Position numbers and translations under genes: made by a program. DNA of 64,000 bases, taken from the NCBI GenBank assembly GCA_943788445.1, contig CALSQH010000003.1:372001-436000 (forward strand), read 5' to 3'. Below, one piece after another: positions 1 to 9,181 of this stretch. Under the pieces are notes generated by a model. It worked only from the letters and a program-made list of their open reading frames with translations, was not told the DNA's origin and searched no databases. How positions within the stretch are numbered: the first letter of the stretch is position 1; each line of letters begins with the position of its first letter. Source of the stretch: an uncultured Pseudomonadales bacterium. GTDB taxonomy: Bacteria > Pseudomonadota > Gammaproteobacteria > Pseudomonadales > Porticoccaceae.

Positions 1-2
1 AA

Positions 3-179
3 CAGCGCGATGCTAAGCCTGGTTATAAAGGTAAGCAAGAGGGCAAGAAGGGAAGCGGCAGAGAAGATAGAAGAGATCGCAGTGCGCCGGCACGCAAAAA
101 GCCGGCCTTCAAAGGCAAGTCTAGCGGCGATTCAGAGCCAAGAAAACCCCGCAAGCGTCCAGCTACTGATCGCAAATAA
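3..179 (+). CDS. C-terminal tail of a gene cut by the window edge; basic, disordered
   Basis: The third forward frame is open from the first base of the window to TAA at 177-179 and encodes about 58 residues rich in Lys, Arg, Gly, Ser and Pro (for example REDRRDRSAP and KPRKRPATDRK). Such tails occur at the C-terminus of DEAD-box RNA helicases and of some pseudouridine synthases, where they bind RNA nonspecifically. No catalytic domain lies in the window, so the family cannot be named. The overlapping ATG-initiated reading in the first frame is probably a shadow. The stop overlaps the end of the convergent yqcC gene by 17 bp. Confidence that this is coding rests on composition and on the length of the open frame only. 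Confidence 0.55.
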   Translation, partial: QRDAKPGYKGKQEGKKGSGREDRRDRSAPARKKPAFKGKSSGDSEPRKPRKRPATDRK

Positions 180-489
180 ACGCATCTATTGCGGCAAGGT
201 GCCGAATAAGTGATATTGCATCCACTTGTTCGGCCTTGTAAAACTCTTCAGCCATAGGCGCTATGCTGCATTTCTCAGGTAGCGCTGATACGGCTTCAAC
301 AATCCCAGCCATCCTCGGCAAGAAAATAAACTGTAACCACTGATTAAAACTTAGCTTGTCTATGGCAAAGGGCTCACTGCTGGCCAGTGCCTCTGCTGAT
401 GGCCTCTGCTGATCCCACCGCTGCATTGCACGAAGCTCTTGCTCTACAGCCAACAGCAGTCCGGCTAGCTGCTTATGAGTATTATCCAT
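163..489 (-). CDS. yqcC: YqcC family protein (DUF446)
   Basis: A 108-residue small helical protein. The segment around residues 32-60 (PSAEALASSEPFAID, then LSFNQWLQFIFLPRM) and the later IAPMAEEF motif are characteristic of the YqcC/DUF446 family, whose size is normally 100-110 residues, so the gene is complete. In enterobacteria yqcC lies next to the tRNA pseudouridine synthase gene truC; here its neighbour is a dinG-type helicase, 5 bp upstream on the same strand, which suggests co-transcription. The molecular role of the family is not established. The start is ATG at 489. Its 3' end overlaps the basic tail gene on the other strand. Confidence 0.88.
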   Translation of the reverse strand: MDNTHKQLAGLLLAVEQELRAMQRWDQQRPSAEALASSEPFAIDKLSFNQWLQFIFLPRMAGIVEAVSALPEKCSIAPMAEEFYKAEQVDAISLIRHLAAIDAFICDQ

Positions 490-494
490 TTTCG

Positions 495-2594
495 CTAACC
501 AATTTCTCGACGGAAAGGTGGCAGTGCATTTAATAGTTGACCGCCATAACGCTTGGTGATTAAACGTTTATCTAAAATAGTCACTGCGCCAGTATCAGTT
601 TCAGTACGCAGCAGCCGTCCGCAAGCCTGAATCAGGCGCAATGAAGCAATCGGCAGTGAGATATCAAAGAACGAGTTACCACCGCGATCTTCAACCCACT
701 CTGAGAGCGCTTCGTGAAGGGGATCATCTGGAACAGCAAAAGGCAGCTTGGCAATCACCACATGCTTGCAGTAATCACCGGGCAGATCGACTCCTTCGGC
801 AAAGCTAGCCAGCCCCATCAAAACGCTGGTGCGGCCCTGATCAATTCGCTCTTTGTGCAGACGAACCATTTCACGATTGGAAAACTGGCCCTGCATTATT
901 ATTTCTTTCTGTAGATCTTTATCCAATTCATCAAAGACCTGTTCCATCTGACGCTTGGATGAGAACAGCACCAGAGTGCCGCAGCGCTTCTCCACTAGGC
1001 CGGGAAAATTATCAACAATATAACGGCTGTGCGCATCGACGGAATTACCCTCGACGGCATCAGAAGGAACACGAATAACCGCCGCTTCGCCATAGTTAAA
1101 GGCGCCGGCCACTGACATGAAATTGGCAAAATCTGGCACGCCGGTCTCGCGCTTTAAGGTTTCAAAGTTGCCCAGTGCTTTTAATGTGGCCGAGGTTAAA
1201 ACCGCCGCATAACAGCTGCCCCACAGGCGGTCGCTAAGTAACTCAGCGGCTTGAATGGGACTGGCATTAACCGAGATATCTATATTGCCGCCACTGTCAT
1301 CAAGGCGCAGCCAGCAGGCTGTGGGCATCTCGCCCTGCTTTAGCTCGCGGTGCAGCCTGTCCCAGAGTGCTAATAGCTGCTCTGCTCTCGACTGCCAGCT
1401 TCCCGCCTGCTGATAAAACATTTCAATATCTGGAATAGGCACCGGATACTGTTTGTCGCCCAGCGCATCGTTAAGGGTATCCACCAACACTTCAAGACGC
1501 CCTAACCAGCCGCTGGTTTTATGGGCTATCTGTTTGGCTATATCGCGAATACCGGCACCGACATCCCCATGGGCATATCTATAGCGCCCATCCTCTGGAT
1601 AATCGGCAGACTCTAGACTCTGTTGCAACAGCGGGTAGGCAAAACTGAGCAGTTCGGCAATTTGTCCAGCTTCTTTTTCAATACGTGGCAGCTGTTCGGT
1701 AAGGGCGCTGTCTTTTTCAAACAGTGGCCCCTGACCTTTGATCTGTTTTTGCAGGCGCTCAAGAAAGGTAATACTGTTGTTGACGCGGCACTCAGCGCCA
1801 AAATGACGAATCGCGGTATCGCCGAGACGATGACCTTCGTCAAAGATATAAATACAATCTTCTGGGGGCGGCAATATAGCACCACCACCGAGGGCGAGAT
1901 CAGCCATAACAAGATCGTGGTTGGCAACAATACATTCGCTCTCTTCAAGTTCATTGCGGGCGTTAAAGAACGCGCATTGATTAACAAAGCGACAACGTCT
2001 GCCGGTACATTGGCGCCTATCAATGGTCAGGGCGCGCCATTCAACATCTTGAATGCGAGTTTCCCAAGAGTCGCGATCGCCATCCCAGATACCTTCAGCC
2101 AGTGCGTCTGACATCTCTCTATAGAGACCTTCGGTGTGCTGATTGGGATTAAAAGCGACTTCATCTTCAAACAAAAACAGACCCGCGTCTTTGGACTTTA
2201 TGGCGTCGAGGCACTGTTCCATCTTGAGATTGCAGGCATAGCGGCCACGACCTTTTACCAGCGCACAGCTATGGTCCCAACCGCAGGCTTCAAGCAGTTC
2301 GGGAAGGTCTTTATGGATTAACTGTTCTTGCAAGGCGATGGTGCCGGTGGCAACCACCACAGTCTTTTTTAAAGCTCTGGCTATCGGCAGCGCAGCGATA
2401 AGATAACCGACGGTCTTGCCGGTACCCGTGCCCGCTTCAACCACGGCAACGCGCTTATCGGGATCGGTGTTGGTCAGCGCATTGGCAACCGCGGCGATCA
2501 TCTGCTTTTGCCCTAGACGTGGACTAAGGTCGCGTGTTTTTAAAAACTGACGGTAACCCTGCTGAATGGTTTCTCTGACTTTTGGATCTAACAA
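495..2594 (-). CDS. dinG: DinG-type ATP-dependent DNA helicase (XPD-like, Fe-S)
   Basis: A 699-residue superfamily 2 helicase, close to the usual DinG length of about 700-715. Walker A (EAGTGTGKT) lies near residues 53-61 and the Walker B box is DEGH near 252-255. Between them are four cysteines (about 121, 196, 201 and 207) spaced as in the iron-sulfur cluster of XPD/DinG helicases. DinG unwinds 5'-3', including R-loops and G4 DNA, and acts in damage tolerance and replication-transcription conflicts. The best start is TTG at 2594: GGAAG lies 8 nt upstream, and the first internal ATG would remove the N-terminal region before Walker A. The acyltransferase stop is only 18 bp upstream, so the two are probably co-transcribed. 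No LexA box was recognised. Confidence 0.87.
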   Translation of the reverse strand: MLDPKVRETIQQGYRQFLKTRDLSPRLGQKQMIAAVANALTNTDPDKRVAVVEAGTGTGKTVGYLIAALPIARALKKTVVVATGTIALQEQLIHKDLPELLEACGWDHSCALVKGRGRYACNLKMEQCLDAIKSKDAGLFLFEDEVAFNPNQHTEGLYREMSDALAEGIWDGDRDSWETRIQDVEWRALTIDRRQCTGRRCRFVNQCAFFNARNELEESECIVANHDLVMADLALGGGAILPPPEDCIYIFDEGHRLGDTAIRHFGAECRVNNSITFLERLQKQIKGQGPLFEKDSALTEQLPRIEKEAGQIAELLSFAYPLLQQSLESADYPEDGRYRYAHGDVGAGIRDIAKQIAHKTSGWLGRLEVLVDTLNDALGDKQYPVPIPDIEMFYQQAGSWQSRAEQLLALWDRLHRELKQGEMPTACWLRLDDSGGNIDISVNASPIQAAELLSDRLWGSCYAAVLTSATLKALGNFETLKRETGVPDFANFMSVAGAFNYGEAAVIRVPSDAVEGNSVDAHSRYIVDNFPGLVEKRCGTLVLFSSKRQMEQVFDELDKDLQKEIIMQGQFSNREMVRLHKERIDQGRTSVLMGLASFAEGVDLPGDYCKHVVIAKLPFAVPDDPLHEALSEWVEDRGGNSFFDISLPIASLRLIQACGRLLRTETDTGAVTILDKRLITKRYGGQLLNALPPFRREIG

Positions 2595-2612
2595 AAGCTT
2601 AACTTCCTTATT

Positions 2613-3776
2613 TTACAAGCTGGTTTTACTGGCTTGTTTTACTTTTAAATAATTTAACACCGGTGCGGCATAGCCTTCGGTGATAATTTTTCGATAAAGG
2701 CTTGGCGCTCGGTTTAAATAATCTTTAAAGCGCAATTCGGCATCCTGCCAATTCTGATCCGGCCACTGGCTTTTAACCAACTCTAAATCCTGCGTGTACC
2801 CCAAGATCTGACAGGCAACTATATTGCTCGGGAACAGTTTGTAATTAGTGTAGACCTGTCGGTCTATCTCTTCTGCCAAACCATCGGCAGTTTCATATTG
2901 ATCAGCTATAGGTTCACCAAAGGCGACATGTATACGCCCCTTGTAACCGACAAAACCTTTTTGGATGGTATCCAGATCTTCGAATTCTTGTTTGACGTAC
3001 TCTTCGCCCTGCCCTTTGGCATAGAGCTCGCGGCCTTTATCCACATCACAGGGGTCGTATTCATAGGATATGGCGACCGGCACCATATTCAGTTCAGCAG
3101 TCGCCTCAGCAAAGCTTTGCGGCTTGTCCTTGGACAGTGCCAGCATTTTTAGTAGGGCGGTTTCCGTGCGGTCGTGACCATCTTTGGCGCGACCTTCACG
3201 TTGAGCGATCCACACAGAGATGCTATCAGCAGAAACTGAATGGCGAATATAGCGCGAGAGTTTTTTAAGTGCTTCAAGCTTTTCTCGGCGACCCGAAATG
3301 GAGCGTTTAACAATAAAGCTGCGATTGACGCGCATCAGATCAGAGGCAAAAGGCTTGCGGAGCAGGTTGTCACCTATCGCAATACGGACGGTTTCCATTC
3401 CGGCATCTGAAAGGGCGAGATTAACCATCGCGGGATCAAGCGCGATATCGCGATGATTGCTCAAAAACAGATAGGCCTTATTTGAATCAAGATTTTCCAA
3501 ACCGCTGACTGAATAACCGTCGGTCGTTTTATCGACAAGAGATTTCAAACTAACGGTTATATAGCGCTGCAAATCATCAACACTATTAATTTTCTGCGCG
3601 GCTTTAGATAGTTTACTGCGCAATAAAGGGCGCAGTAACCAGGGGCAGATTTTTGCCAGCAGGGGCAATTTGCGGGATAAAAGCAGATCAATAAATTCAG
3701 GATCGGCAATCAGGCGCGCAATAACCGCTGGCACTTCACTGTCGTTGTAGGGACGAATATCGTCAAACTCACTCAT
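2613..3776 (-). CDS. PlsC-like 1-acylglycerol-3-phosphate acyltransferase family protein
   Basis: A 387-residue protein with the acyltransferase motifs of the PlsC/LPLAT superfamily: NHRDIALDP near residue 107 (the NHx4D catalytic block, here with Arg-Asp after His), the REGRAKDG block near residue 192 and VPVAISYEY near 232. It probably transfers an acyl chain to a lysophospholipid or related acceptor at the inner membrane. It is longer than classical PlsC (about 240 residues), with an extra N-terminal region of about 80 residues and a C-terminal helical region, so the substrate is uncertain. The start is ATG at 3776 with AGAGG just upstream. It precedes dinG by 18 bp on the same strand. Confidence 0.8.
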   Translation of the reverse strand: MSEFDDIRPYNDSEVPAVIARLIADPEFIDLLLSRKLPLLAKICPWLLRPLLRSKLSKAAQKINSVDDLQRYITVSLKSLVDKTTDGYSVSGLENLDSNKAYLFLSNHRDIALDPAMVNLALSDAGMETVRIAIGDNLLRKPFASDLMRVNRSFIVKRSISGRREKLEALKKLSRYIRHSVSADSISVWIAQREGRAKDGHDRTETALLKMLALSKDKPQSFAEATAELNMVPVAISYEYDPCDVDKGRELYAKGQGEEYVKQEFEDLDTIQKGFVGYKGRIHVAFGEPIADQYETADGLAEEIDRQVYTNYKLFPSNIVACQILGYTQDLELVKSQWPDQNWQDAELRFKDYLNRAPSLYRKIITEGYAAPVLNYLKVKQASKTSL

Positions 3777-3890
3777 TGGAACCTCTAATAAGCACTTTCC
3801 CTGCGCTGTGTTTCCATATTCTATGCTTTACAACAAAACTGTATAACCGAGTATCAAAGACCAAAATCAGTTATTGGGTAATTATTGAGT

Positions 3891-4904
3891 TTAATTTTGC
3901 CGGGAGTTATACCAGCGGACTTCATGGGAATATTCATCGACCTTATTAACCACATCCAGAACTAATGCAAACAATGCCATACGAACCAACAGCCCATTGT
4001 CAGTCTGGCGGAAAATGGCCAAATTCGGGTTGTTATCGAGATCTGAATCCAACTCGTTGGCATCGCTGCGTGAGTCTCTCGGCAGTGGATGCATTATCAC
4101 TGTATTCGGCTCGCAGTACTGGGTGTAAATAGCTTGATTTAAACGGAACTTGCCGCGGTATAAATCAGCCTCTTCTTTACTGCTAAAGCGCTCTTCCTGA
4201 ATGCGGGTGGAGTAGACAATATCCACATTAGCAATGCTGTTATTGAGTTCATCAGAGATGCTGACATTAACTCCAGCACTCCGCATTTCCTCAACTATAG
4301 ATTCCGGTAAGGCCAGTTCTTTTGGCGAGACCAGTATGACCTGCACATTATTATAGAGACTGAGAAGCTTACTCAAAGAGTGTACGGTGCGGCCATGGCG
4401 AAGGTCGCCGATCATGGCTATTCTCAGGCCGTCAATGGCGCGACCCTTAGCGTTTAACTCACGGGCAATGGTATATAAATCTAACAGCGCTTGAGTGGGA
4501 TGCTCATTGGCACCGTCACCGCCATTCATCACCGGCACACGACTGGCGGCGGCAAAGTCTGCTACCGATCCCTCTTGGGGATGGCGCATACAGATAACAT
4601 CACTGAAACCAGAAAGTACTCGCGCGGTGTCTTGCAGTGATTCACCTTTGACCAGCGCTGAACTTTCAAAGCCTGCGGTCTCACGGACTTCTCCGCCGAG
4701 CAGGTTAAAGGCTGAGCCAAAACTGACCCGGGTTCGAGTGCTGGCTTCGAAAAACATATTGCCGAGAATGGCACCTTCCAAGACACGGGTAACCCGTTTG
4801 CGCAGGGCATAGGGTTCCATTTGATCCGCTACCGAGAAGATTTGATCAACATCCTGTCGCTGAAATTGGCTGATGGAAAGAATGTGCGCGCCAGTAAAAT
4901 TCAC
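3891..4904 (-). CDS. pyrB: Aspartate carbamoyltransferase, catalytic chain
   Basis: A 337-residue enzyme catalysing carbamoyl phosphate plus aspartate to carbamoyl-aspartate, the committed step of pyrimidine synthesis. The carbamoyl-phosphate loop STRTRVSF lies near residues 55-62, HPTQALLD near 136-143, and HPLPRDSRSD near 270. No pyrI-like regulatory chain or inactive dihydroorotase (pyrC') lies next to it, unlike the E. coli and Pseudomonas operons; the gene stands alone between sbcB and an acyltransferase gene. The start is a GTG at 4904 preceded by GAGG; no ATG exists near the N-terminus. The 81-bp gap upstream to sbcB shows no obvious attenuator. Confidence 0.95.
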   Translation of the reverse strand: MNFTGAHILSISQFQRQDVDQIFSVADQMEPYALRKRVTRVLEGAILGNMFFEASTRTRVSFGSAFNLLGGEVRETAGFESSALVKGESLQDTARVLSGFSDVICMRHPQEGSVADFAAASRVPVMNGGDGANEHPTQALLDLYTIARELNAKGRAIDGLRIAMIGDLRHGRTVHSLSKLLSLYNNVQVILVSPKELALPESIVEEMRSAGVNVSISDELNNSIANVDIVYSTRIQEERFSSKEEADLYRGKFRLNQAIYTQYCEPNTVIMHPLPRDSRSDANELDSDLDNNPNLAIFRQTDNGLLVRMALFALVLDVVNKVDEYSHEVRWYNSRQN

Positions 4905-4985
4905 GCGATACCTCGGGAGGGTAATTTAGTTGGCGGATTCTAGCCTGTTTGACCGTTTTTCTCAATTAGAACCGCTGCAAAGCGC

Positions 4986-6422
4986 TTACAAAGAAAACTG
5001 TTTAGCGACATCCTGACTCCAGTTTTGCAGAGCAAATAATACCTCGCGCCGCTTATCACTAAGACTGTTATCGGCGAGTAATTCAGCCAATTCGAGGTTG
5101 TTTTTCTCGACGGTCAGATAACCAGACTGCTCATTGGACAGCCGCCAGCGACAACTCTCAAACCAGGTTTGCTGCTCGGACTCTGATAAGGATTCAGGGA
5201 AATAGCGTGCGCGGTAACTAAACAGCAGTTGGTTGTAGCGGTCATCGGCAAAATAATACCGATGCTGCTGAAAATCGGTTGCGCTGGCACCGCGTATATC
5301 GTCGAGAAGACCGCGATCCTGGTCGGGCAAAAACCCTCCGTAAAGCTGTTGCTCTGCCTCCGGTTTGGGGGGAAATTTCTGGTCGGCAAATACATCGGCG
5401 ACTTTTTTACTTAAATCCACTGCCATCAATCGCTGCCAATGCTTTTCACAGCGCTCAAGGTCGATATTCAATCGTTCAGCCGCCTGTTTATCAATCAACT
5501 TCGGGGTGGTCACCACGGGAGCTTTATTAATATGTATAACTTTAAGTGGAATTCTCTCTTCACCTTCCGGCAATTGATCGCCGGCGGTAAATACTCGACG
5601 GCGGATCTGTTCATCATTGAGCTTTATTAAGGCCTCTGGATCTACTGACAAATCAACACAGATAATACCGTTGCTGTTAGTCGGATGCTTGGCCAGTGGC
5701 ATCATTATCGCGCCGTACATATGCGCTTTGGAAAGCATACCGGAAATATGAAAAAACGGCTTGCGCTCTTTCAGATCAAGCATCGCAGCCACCTGTTTCT
5801 TGCTGCGGTTTTGTAATAGGTAATCAAAGAGTCGCGGCTGCTTTTGTTTTATCAGCTTGGCCATGGCGATGGTTGCCGTGACATCCGACAGGGCATCGTG
5901 GGCAGCTTCGTGGGCTAACCCATTGGCGGCGGTTAAGTCTTCGAGTTTAAAGCTGGGACGACCAGGTTCGTGGTCTGGCCACTCTATGCCCTCGGGTCGC
6001 AGCGCTCGGGTAAGTCGCATCATATCAATAACATCCCACCGGGAATTGCCGTTTTTCCACTCCCGCTGATAGGGATCATAGAAGTTGCGGTAGAGTGCGT
6101 AGCGGGTAACTTCATCGTCAAAACGAATACTGTTGTAACCGACGCCACAGGTTTTTGGCTGCGACAATTGCCGATGGATTGCCTGAATAAATTGTGGCTC
6201 GGGCAGGCCTTTTTCCAAGGCTAACTGTGGGGTAATACCCGTTATTAAACAGGCCTGCGGCGCAGGCAGGATATCTAACTGTGGCTGACAGTAAATCACC
6301 AGCGGTTCGCCAATAGGGTTTAGATTAAAGTCGGTGCGCAATCCGGCAAACTGGCTAGGCCTGTCCACGGAGGGGTTTACACCAAAGGTTTCGTAATCAT
6401 GCCAATAGAATGTGTTGTCCAT
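4986..6422 (-). CDS. sbcB: Exodeoxyribonuclease I
   Basis: A 478-residue 3'-5' single-strand DNA exonuclease of the DEDDh family; E. coli SbcB has 475. The Exo I motif is YWHDYETFG near residue 6 (catalytic Asp and Glu). Exo II falls around GVGYNSIRFDDEV near residue 93, and Exo III around HDALSDVTAT near residue 175. It degrades ssDNA in recombination and mismatch repair and works with SSB. The start is ATG at 6422. It is followed on the same strand, 81 bp on, by pyrB, with no functional link known. Nothing unusual was seen in the sequence. Confidence 0.95.
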   Translation of the reverse strand: MDNTFYWHDYETFGVNPSVDRPSQFAGLRTDFNLNPIGEPLVIYCQPQLDILPAPQACLITGITPQLALEKGLPEPQFIQAIHRQLSQPKTCGVGYNSIRFDDEVTRYALYRNFYDPYQREWKNGNSRWDVIDMMRLTRALRPEGIEWPDHEPGRPSFKLEDLTAANGLAHEAAHDALSDVTATIAMAKLIKQKQPRLFDYLLQNRSKKQVAAMLDLKERKPFFHISGMLSKAHMYGAIMMPLAKHPTNSNGIICVDLSVDPEALIKLNDEQIRRRVFTAGDQLPEGEERIPLKVIHINKAPVVTTPKLIDKQAAERLNIDLERCEKHWQRLMAVDLSKKVADVFADQKFPPKPEAEQQLYGGFLPDQDRGLLDDIRGASATDFQQHRYYFADDRYNQLLFSYRARYFPESLSESEQQTWFESCRWRLSNEQSGYLTVEKNNLELAELLADNSLSDKRREVLFALQNWSQDVAKQFSL

Positions 6423-6457
6423 TTCTGCTCTCCCTACTGATAAATACCGACAATAAA

Positions 6458-6490
6458 AAAACGGCGCCTACCTATTAAGTAAAACGCCGC
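6458..6490 (-). terminator. Probable rho-independent terminator after the ompA-like gene
   Basis: On the minus strand a CGGCG/CGCCG stem with a long loop is followed by six T. It lies about 60 bp after the stop of the OmpA-family gene. The stem is short (5-6 bp), so confidence is moderate. Confidence 0.45.
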
Positions 6491-6549
6491 CTTTGATACT
6501 GCTTGCAAACTAAAACTTAGTCAAACTTATTGACTATTTTTACACTTTC

Positions 6550-7521
6550 TCAATAAGAATAAACTTCTGAGAATGACATCTCGCCAACTACACGGCGGTT
6601 GCGCGCGCGACCTTCGTCAGTTTCATTGCTTGCTACTGGCTTAGTCTCACCATAACCCACGGCTGATACTCGCTCAGCGGGAATACCGTAATCAGATACC
6701 AGCTTAGCTTGAACAGCTTTGACGCGACGGTCAGACAGGCTCATATTGTAGTCATCTGACCCACGGCTATCCGTGTGTCCTTCAAGAACCAAATCAATAT
6801 CTTCATGGGCTTTCATGGCTGCTGCAATAGCGTCCAGTTGATCGCCATAAATTGCCAGTACGGTGTCTTGGTTAAATTCAAATTCAACATTAAGGCGTAC
6901 AGTAATGGTGCGAACTTCAGGCTCTGGCGTTGGCTCAGGCTCTGCAACTACAGCCACTGGAGCAGGTGCAGGTGCAGGTGCCGCTACTGGAGCAGGTGCA
7001 GATTTTTTACCAATCAGCTTGTTTAGAGAAATCTGGAAACCATAGTCGGTGCCATCATTATCTCCTAGACCTGACATGCCACGAACGTCAGCACGAAACT
7101 CCATACCACTCTCAAACTGAGTACCCAAACCTAGGCCAAGCATAAGCTGCTCGGACTTATCATCATGGCCGACAACCAGATTGTTGGTGTCATCGAAATC
7201 ATACTGGTTAAAACCACCCAGCAGATATGGACGCCAGCTATTGGCATCTTCACCCATCCACATAAGTGCATTTAAAGAGGCGACACTAAAGTCGTCATGA
7301 CCTGCATTGGCACCATAACCTAATTCAATGGCGACGTTATCAGAGATATATTTACCGACTTGCAGGCCGATGGTTGCAGCGTTGTGATCTTCATTGATGG
7401 CGCGCTCGGCATCTAAATCATAGTAACCCGCAGTTGCGCCGAGATACCATTGATCGTTAGCAAAAGAAGTTCCCGCAAGAGCGAGAGCAACGGCCCCAAC
7501 AATTAAATTAATACGTTTCAT
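6550..7521 (-). CDS. OmpA family outer-membrane protein (beta-barrel plus peptidoglycan-binding domain)
   Basis: A 323-residue secreted protein. Residues 1-21 are a Sec signal peptide ending GTSFA. About 22-170 form an eight-stranded barrel-like region (alternating aromatic and polar residues). A Pro/Ala hinge near 175-195 follows (APAPVAAPAPAPAP). An OmpA C-terminal domain fills about 205-320, with LEGHTDSRGSDDYN and LSDRRVKAV; the Asp and Arg expected to bind diaminopimelate are present. It anchors the outer membrane to the wall and may form a small pore. The barrel is only distantly like E. coli OmpA and resembles the OprF/OmpA-like group. The start is ATG at 7521. It is a single-gene unit with a terminator downstream. 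Confidence 0.9.
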   Translation of the reverse strand: MKRINLIVGAVALALAGTSFANDQWYLGATAGYYDLDAERAINEDHNAATIGLQVGKYISDNVAIELGYGANAGHDDFSVASLNALMWMGEDANSWRPYLLGGFNQYDFDDTNNLVVGHDDKSEQLMLGLGLGTQFESGMEFRADVRGMSGLGDNDGTDYGFQISLNKLIGKKSAPAPVAAPAPAPAPVAVVAEPEPTPEPEVRTITVRLNVEFEFNQDTVLAIYGDQLDAIAAAMKAHEDIDLVLEGHTDSRGSDDYNMSLSDRRVKAVQAKLVSDYGIPAERVSAVGYGETKPVASNETDEGRARNRRVVGEMSFSEVYSY

Positions 7522-7663
7522 ACTTTTGATCCCTTTTATTCCTTTTTAAAATTACGCTCCCCCAAGGAGCCTATGGTTTTCGATATTAGCTTTTAACTAG
7601 TGTTTAGCTAATATCTGGTTGAACAATGATCAGTTTGATCACCTTTCCTTGTTCTACTTAAAG

Positions 7664-9181
7664 TTAGCCTAGTTTTAAGGTTTTTTCTTCAATTTTTGCC
7701 TGCCAAATTTGCGGGCCGATTCTATGCACAGAGTCGCCCTGCGTATCTACGGCGACGGTAACCGGCATATCGTTGACCTCAAACTCGTAAATAGCTTCCA
7801 TACCCAACTCAGGAAAGGCAACAACTTCAGCGTGAGTAATCGCTTTAGACACCAAATAGGCTGCCCCACCAACGGCAATTAAATATACCGCCTGATTATC
7901 TCTGATCGCATCTATACCCATCTGACCGCGCTCTGCCTTGCCAATCATTCCCATCAGCCCAGTCTGCTCAAGCATGGTGCGAGTAAATTTATCCATTCGC
8001 GTTGCCGTGGTCGGGCCCGCTGGACCGACAGCTTCATCAGCGACCGGATCCACGGGGCCAACATAATAGATAAAACGGCCGGTTAGATCTACTGGCAGCT
8101 TTTCACCACGAGCAAGTATTTCGGTCATTTTTTTGTGCGCGGCATCGCGGCCAGTAAGCATTTTCCCTGAAAGCAGCAGTGTATCTCCAGGCTTCCACTC
8201 GGCGATATCCTGTTGAGTAATAGTGTCGAGGTTGACTCGTCGAACCGACTCATCCGCTTCCCAGGTGATATCGGGCCAATCTTCTAGATTTGGCGGGTCG
8301 AGCTGGACTGGCCCTGAGCCATCCAACACAAAATGCGCATGGCGAGTTGCCGCGCAGTTGGGAATAATCGCTACCGCTTTATTCGCCGCGTGAGTCGGAA
8401 AATCTTTAATTTTGATATCCAGTACAGTGGTTAAACCACCCAGACCCTGAGCACCTATACCCAAGGCATTAACCTTTTCAAATAACTCAAGGCGCAGCTC
8501 TTCGTTGCGATTTTCCGCACCCTTGGCCTGAAGTTCATTGATATCAATATGCTCAAGCAATGATTCTTTGGCCATAATCATGGCTTTTTCAGCAGTACCG
8601 CCAATGCCAATACCCAAGATTCCTGGCGGACACCAACCGGCACCCATGGTCGGAACCATTTTCAGCACCCAATCGACAATCGAGTCTGAAGGATTGAGCA
8701 TGGCAAATTTTGCCTTTGCTTCTGAACCACCCCCTTTAGCGGCGACATCAATGGACACCGTATTGCCGGGAACTATATCGTAGTGAATAACCGCCGGTGT
8801 GTTGTCACCGGTGTTTTTGCGTTCGCCATCGGGATCAGAGAGTATTGAGGCGCGCAATATATTATCTGGATGGGTGTAGGCGCGTCGCACACCTTCATTG
8901 ACCATATCGGTGAGGCCCATATCTCCCTGCCACTGCACATCCATGCCCACCCGGACAAACACCGTGACTATGCCGGTATCCTGACAGATTGGTCGATGGC
9001 CCATGGCGCACATGCGCGAATTGACCAGTATCTGTGCCATAGCGTCTTTAGCCGCCTTAGATTCTTCGCGATCATAAGCCGCCTTAACCGCTTGAATAAA
9101 ATCAACTGGGTGATAATAGGATATATATTGCAGAGCATCTGCAACACTTTCGATTACATCTTCTTGGCGAATCATAGTCAT
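7664..9181 (-). CDS. fumA: Fumarate hydratase, class I (4Fe-4S)
   Basis: A 505-residue iron-sulfur hydro-lyase interconverting fumarate and malate in the TCA cycle. The N-terminal alpha domain has CQDTG near residue 66, GWCPPGILG near 190 and PNCAATRHAHF near 280; these cysteines are the expected cluster ligands. The C-terminal beta domain has the GPAGPTTATRMD block near 395, which contacts substrate. Length and domain order fit single-chain class I enzymes (FumA/FumB). The ATG at 9181 overlaps the stop of the upstream coiled-coil gene by one base (TGATG), implying translational coupling. Class I enzymes are oxygen-sensitive; a class II FumC may exist elsewhere but is not in the window. Confidence 0.94.
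   Translation of the reverse strand: MTMIRQEDVIESVADALQYISYYHPVDFIQAVKAAYDREESKAAKDAMAQILVNSRMCAMGHRPICQDTGIVTVFVRVGMDVQWQGDMGLTDMVNEGVRRAYTHPDNILRASILSDPDGERKNTGDNTPAVIHYDIVPGNTVSIDVAAKGGGSEAKAKFAMLNPSDSIVDWVLKMVPTMGAGWCPPGILGIGIGGTAEKAMIMAKESLLEHIDINELQAKGAENRNEELRLELFEKVNALGIGAQGLGGLTTVLDIKIKDFPTHAANKAVAIIPNCAATRHAHFVLDGSGPVQLDPPNLEDWPDITWEADESVRRVNLDTITQQDIAEWKPGDTLLLSGKMLTGRDAAHKKMTEILARGEKLPVDLTGRFIYYVGPVDPVADEAVGPAGPTTATRMDKFTRTMLEQTGLMGMIGKAERGQMGIDAIRDNQAVYLIAVGGAAYLVSKAITHAEVVAFPELGMEAIYEFEVNDMPVTVAVDTQGDSVHRIGPQIWQAKIEEKTLKLG

Noticed and set aside
1613..2111. Open frames on both strands inside dinG
   Set aside because: They overlap an intact helicase gene in other frames and match no family I know.
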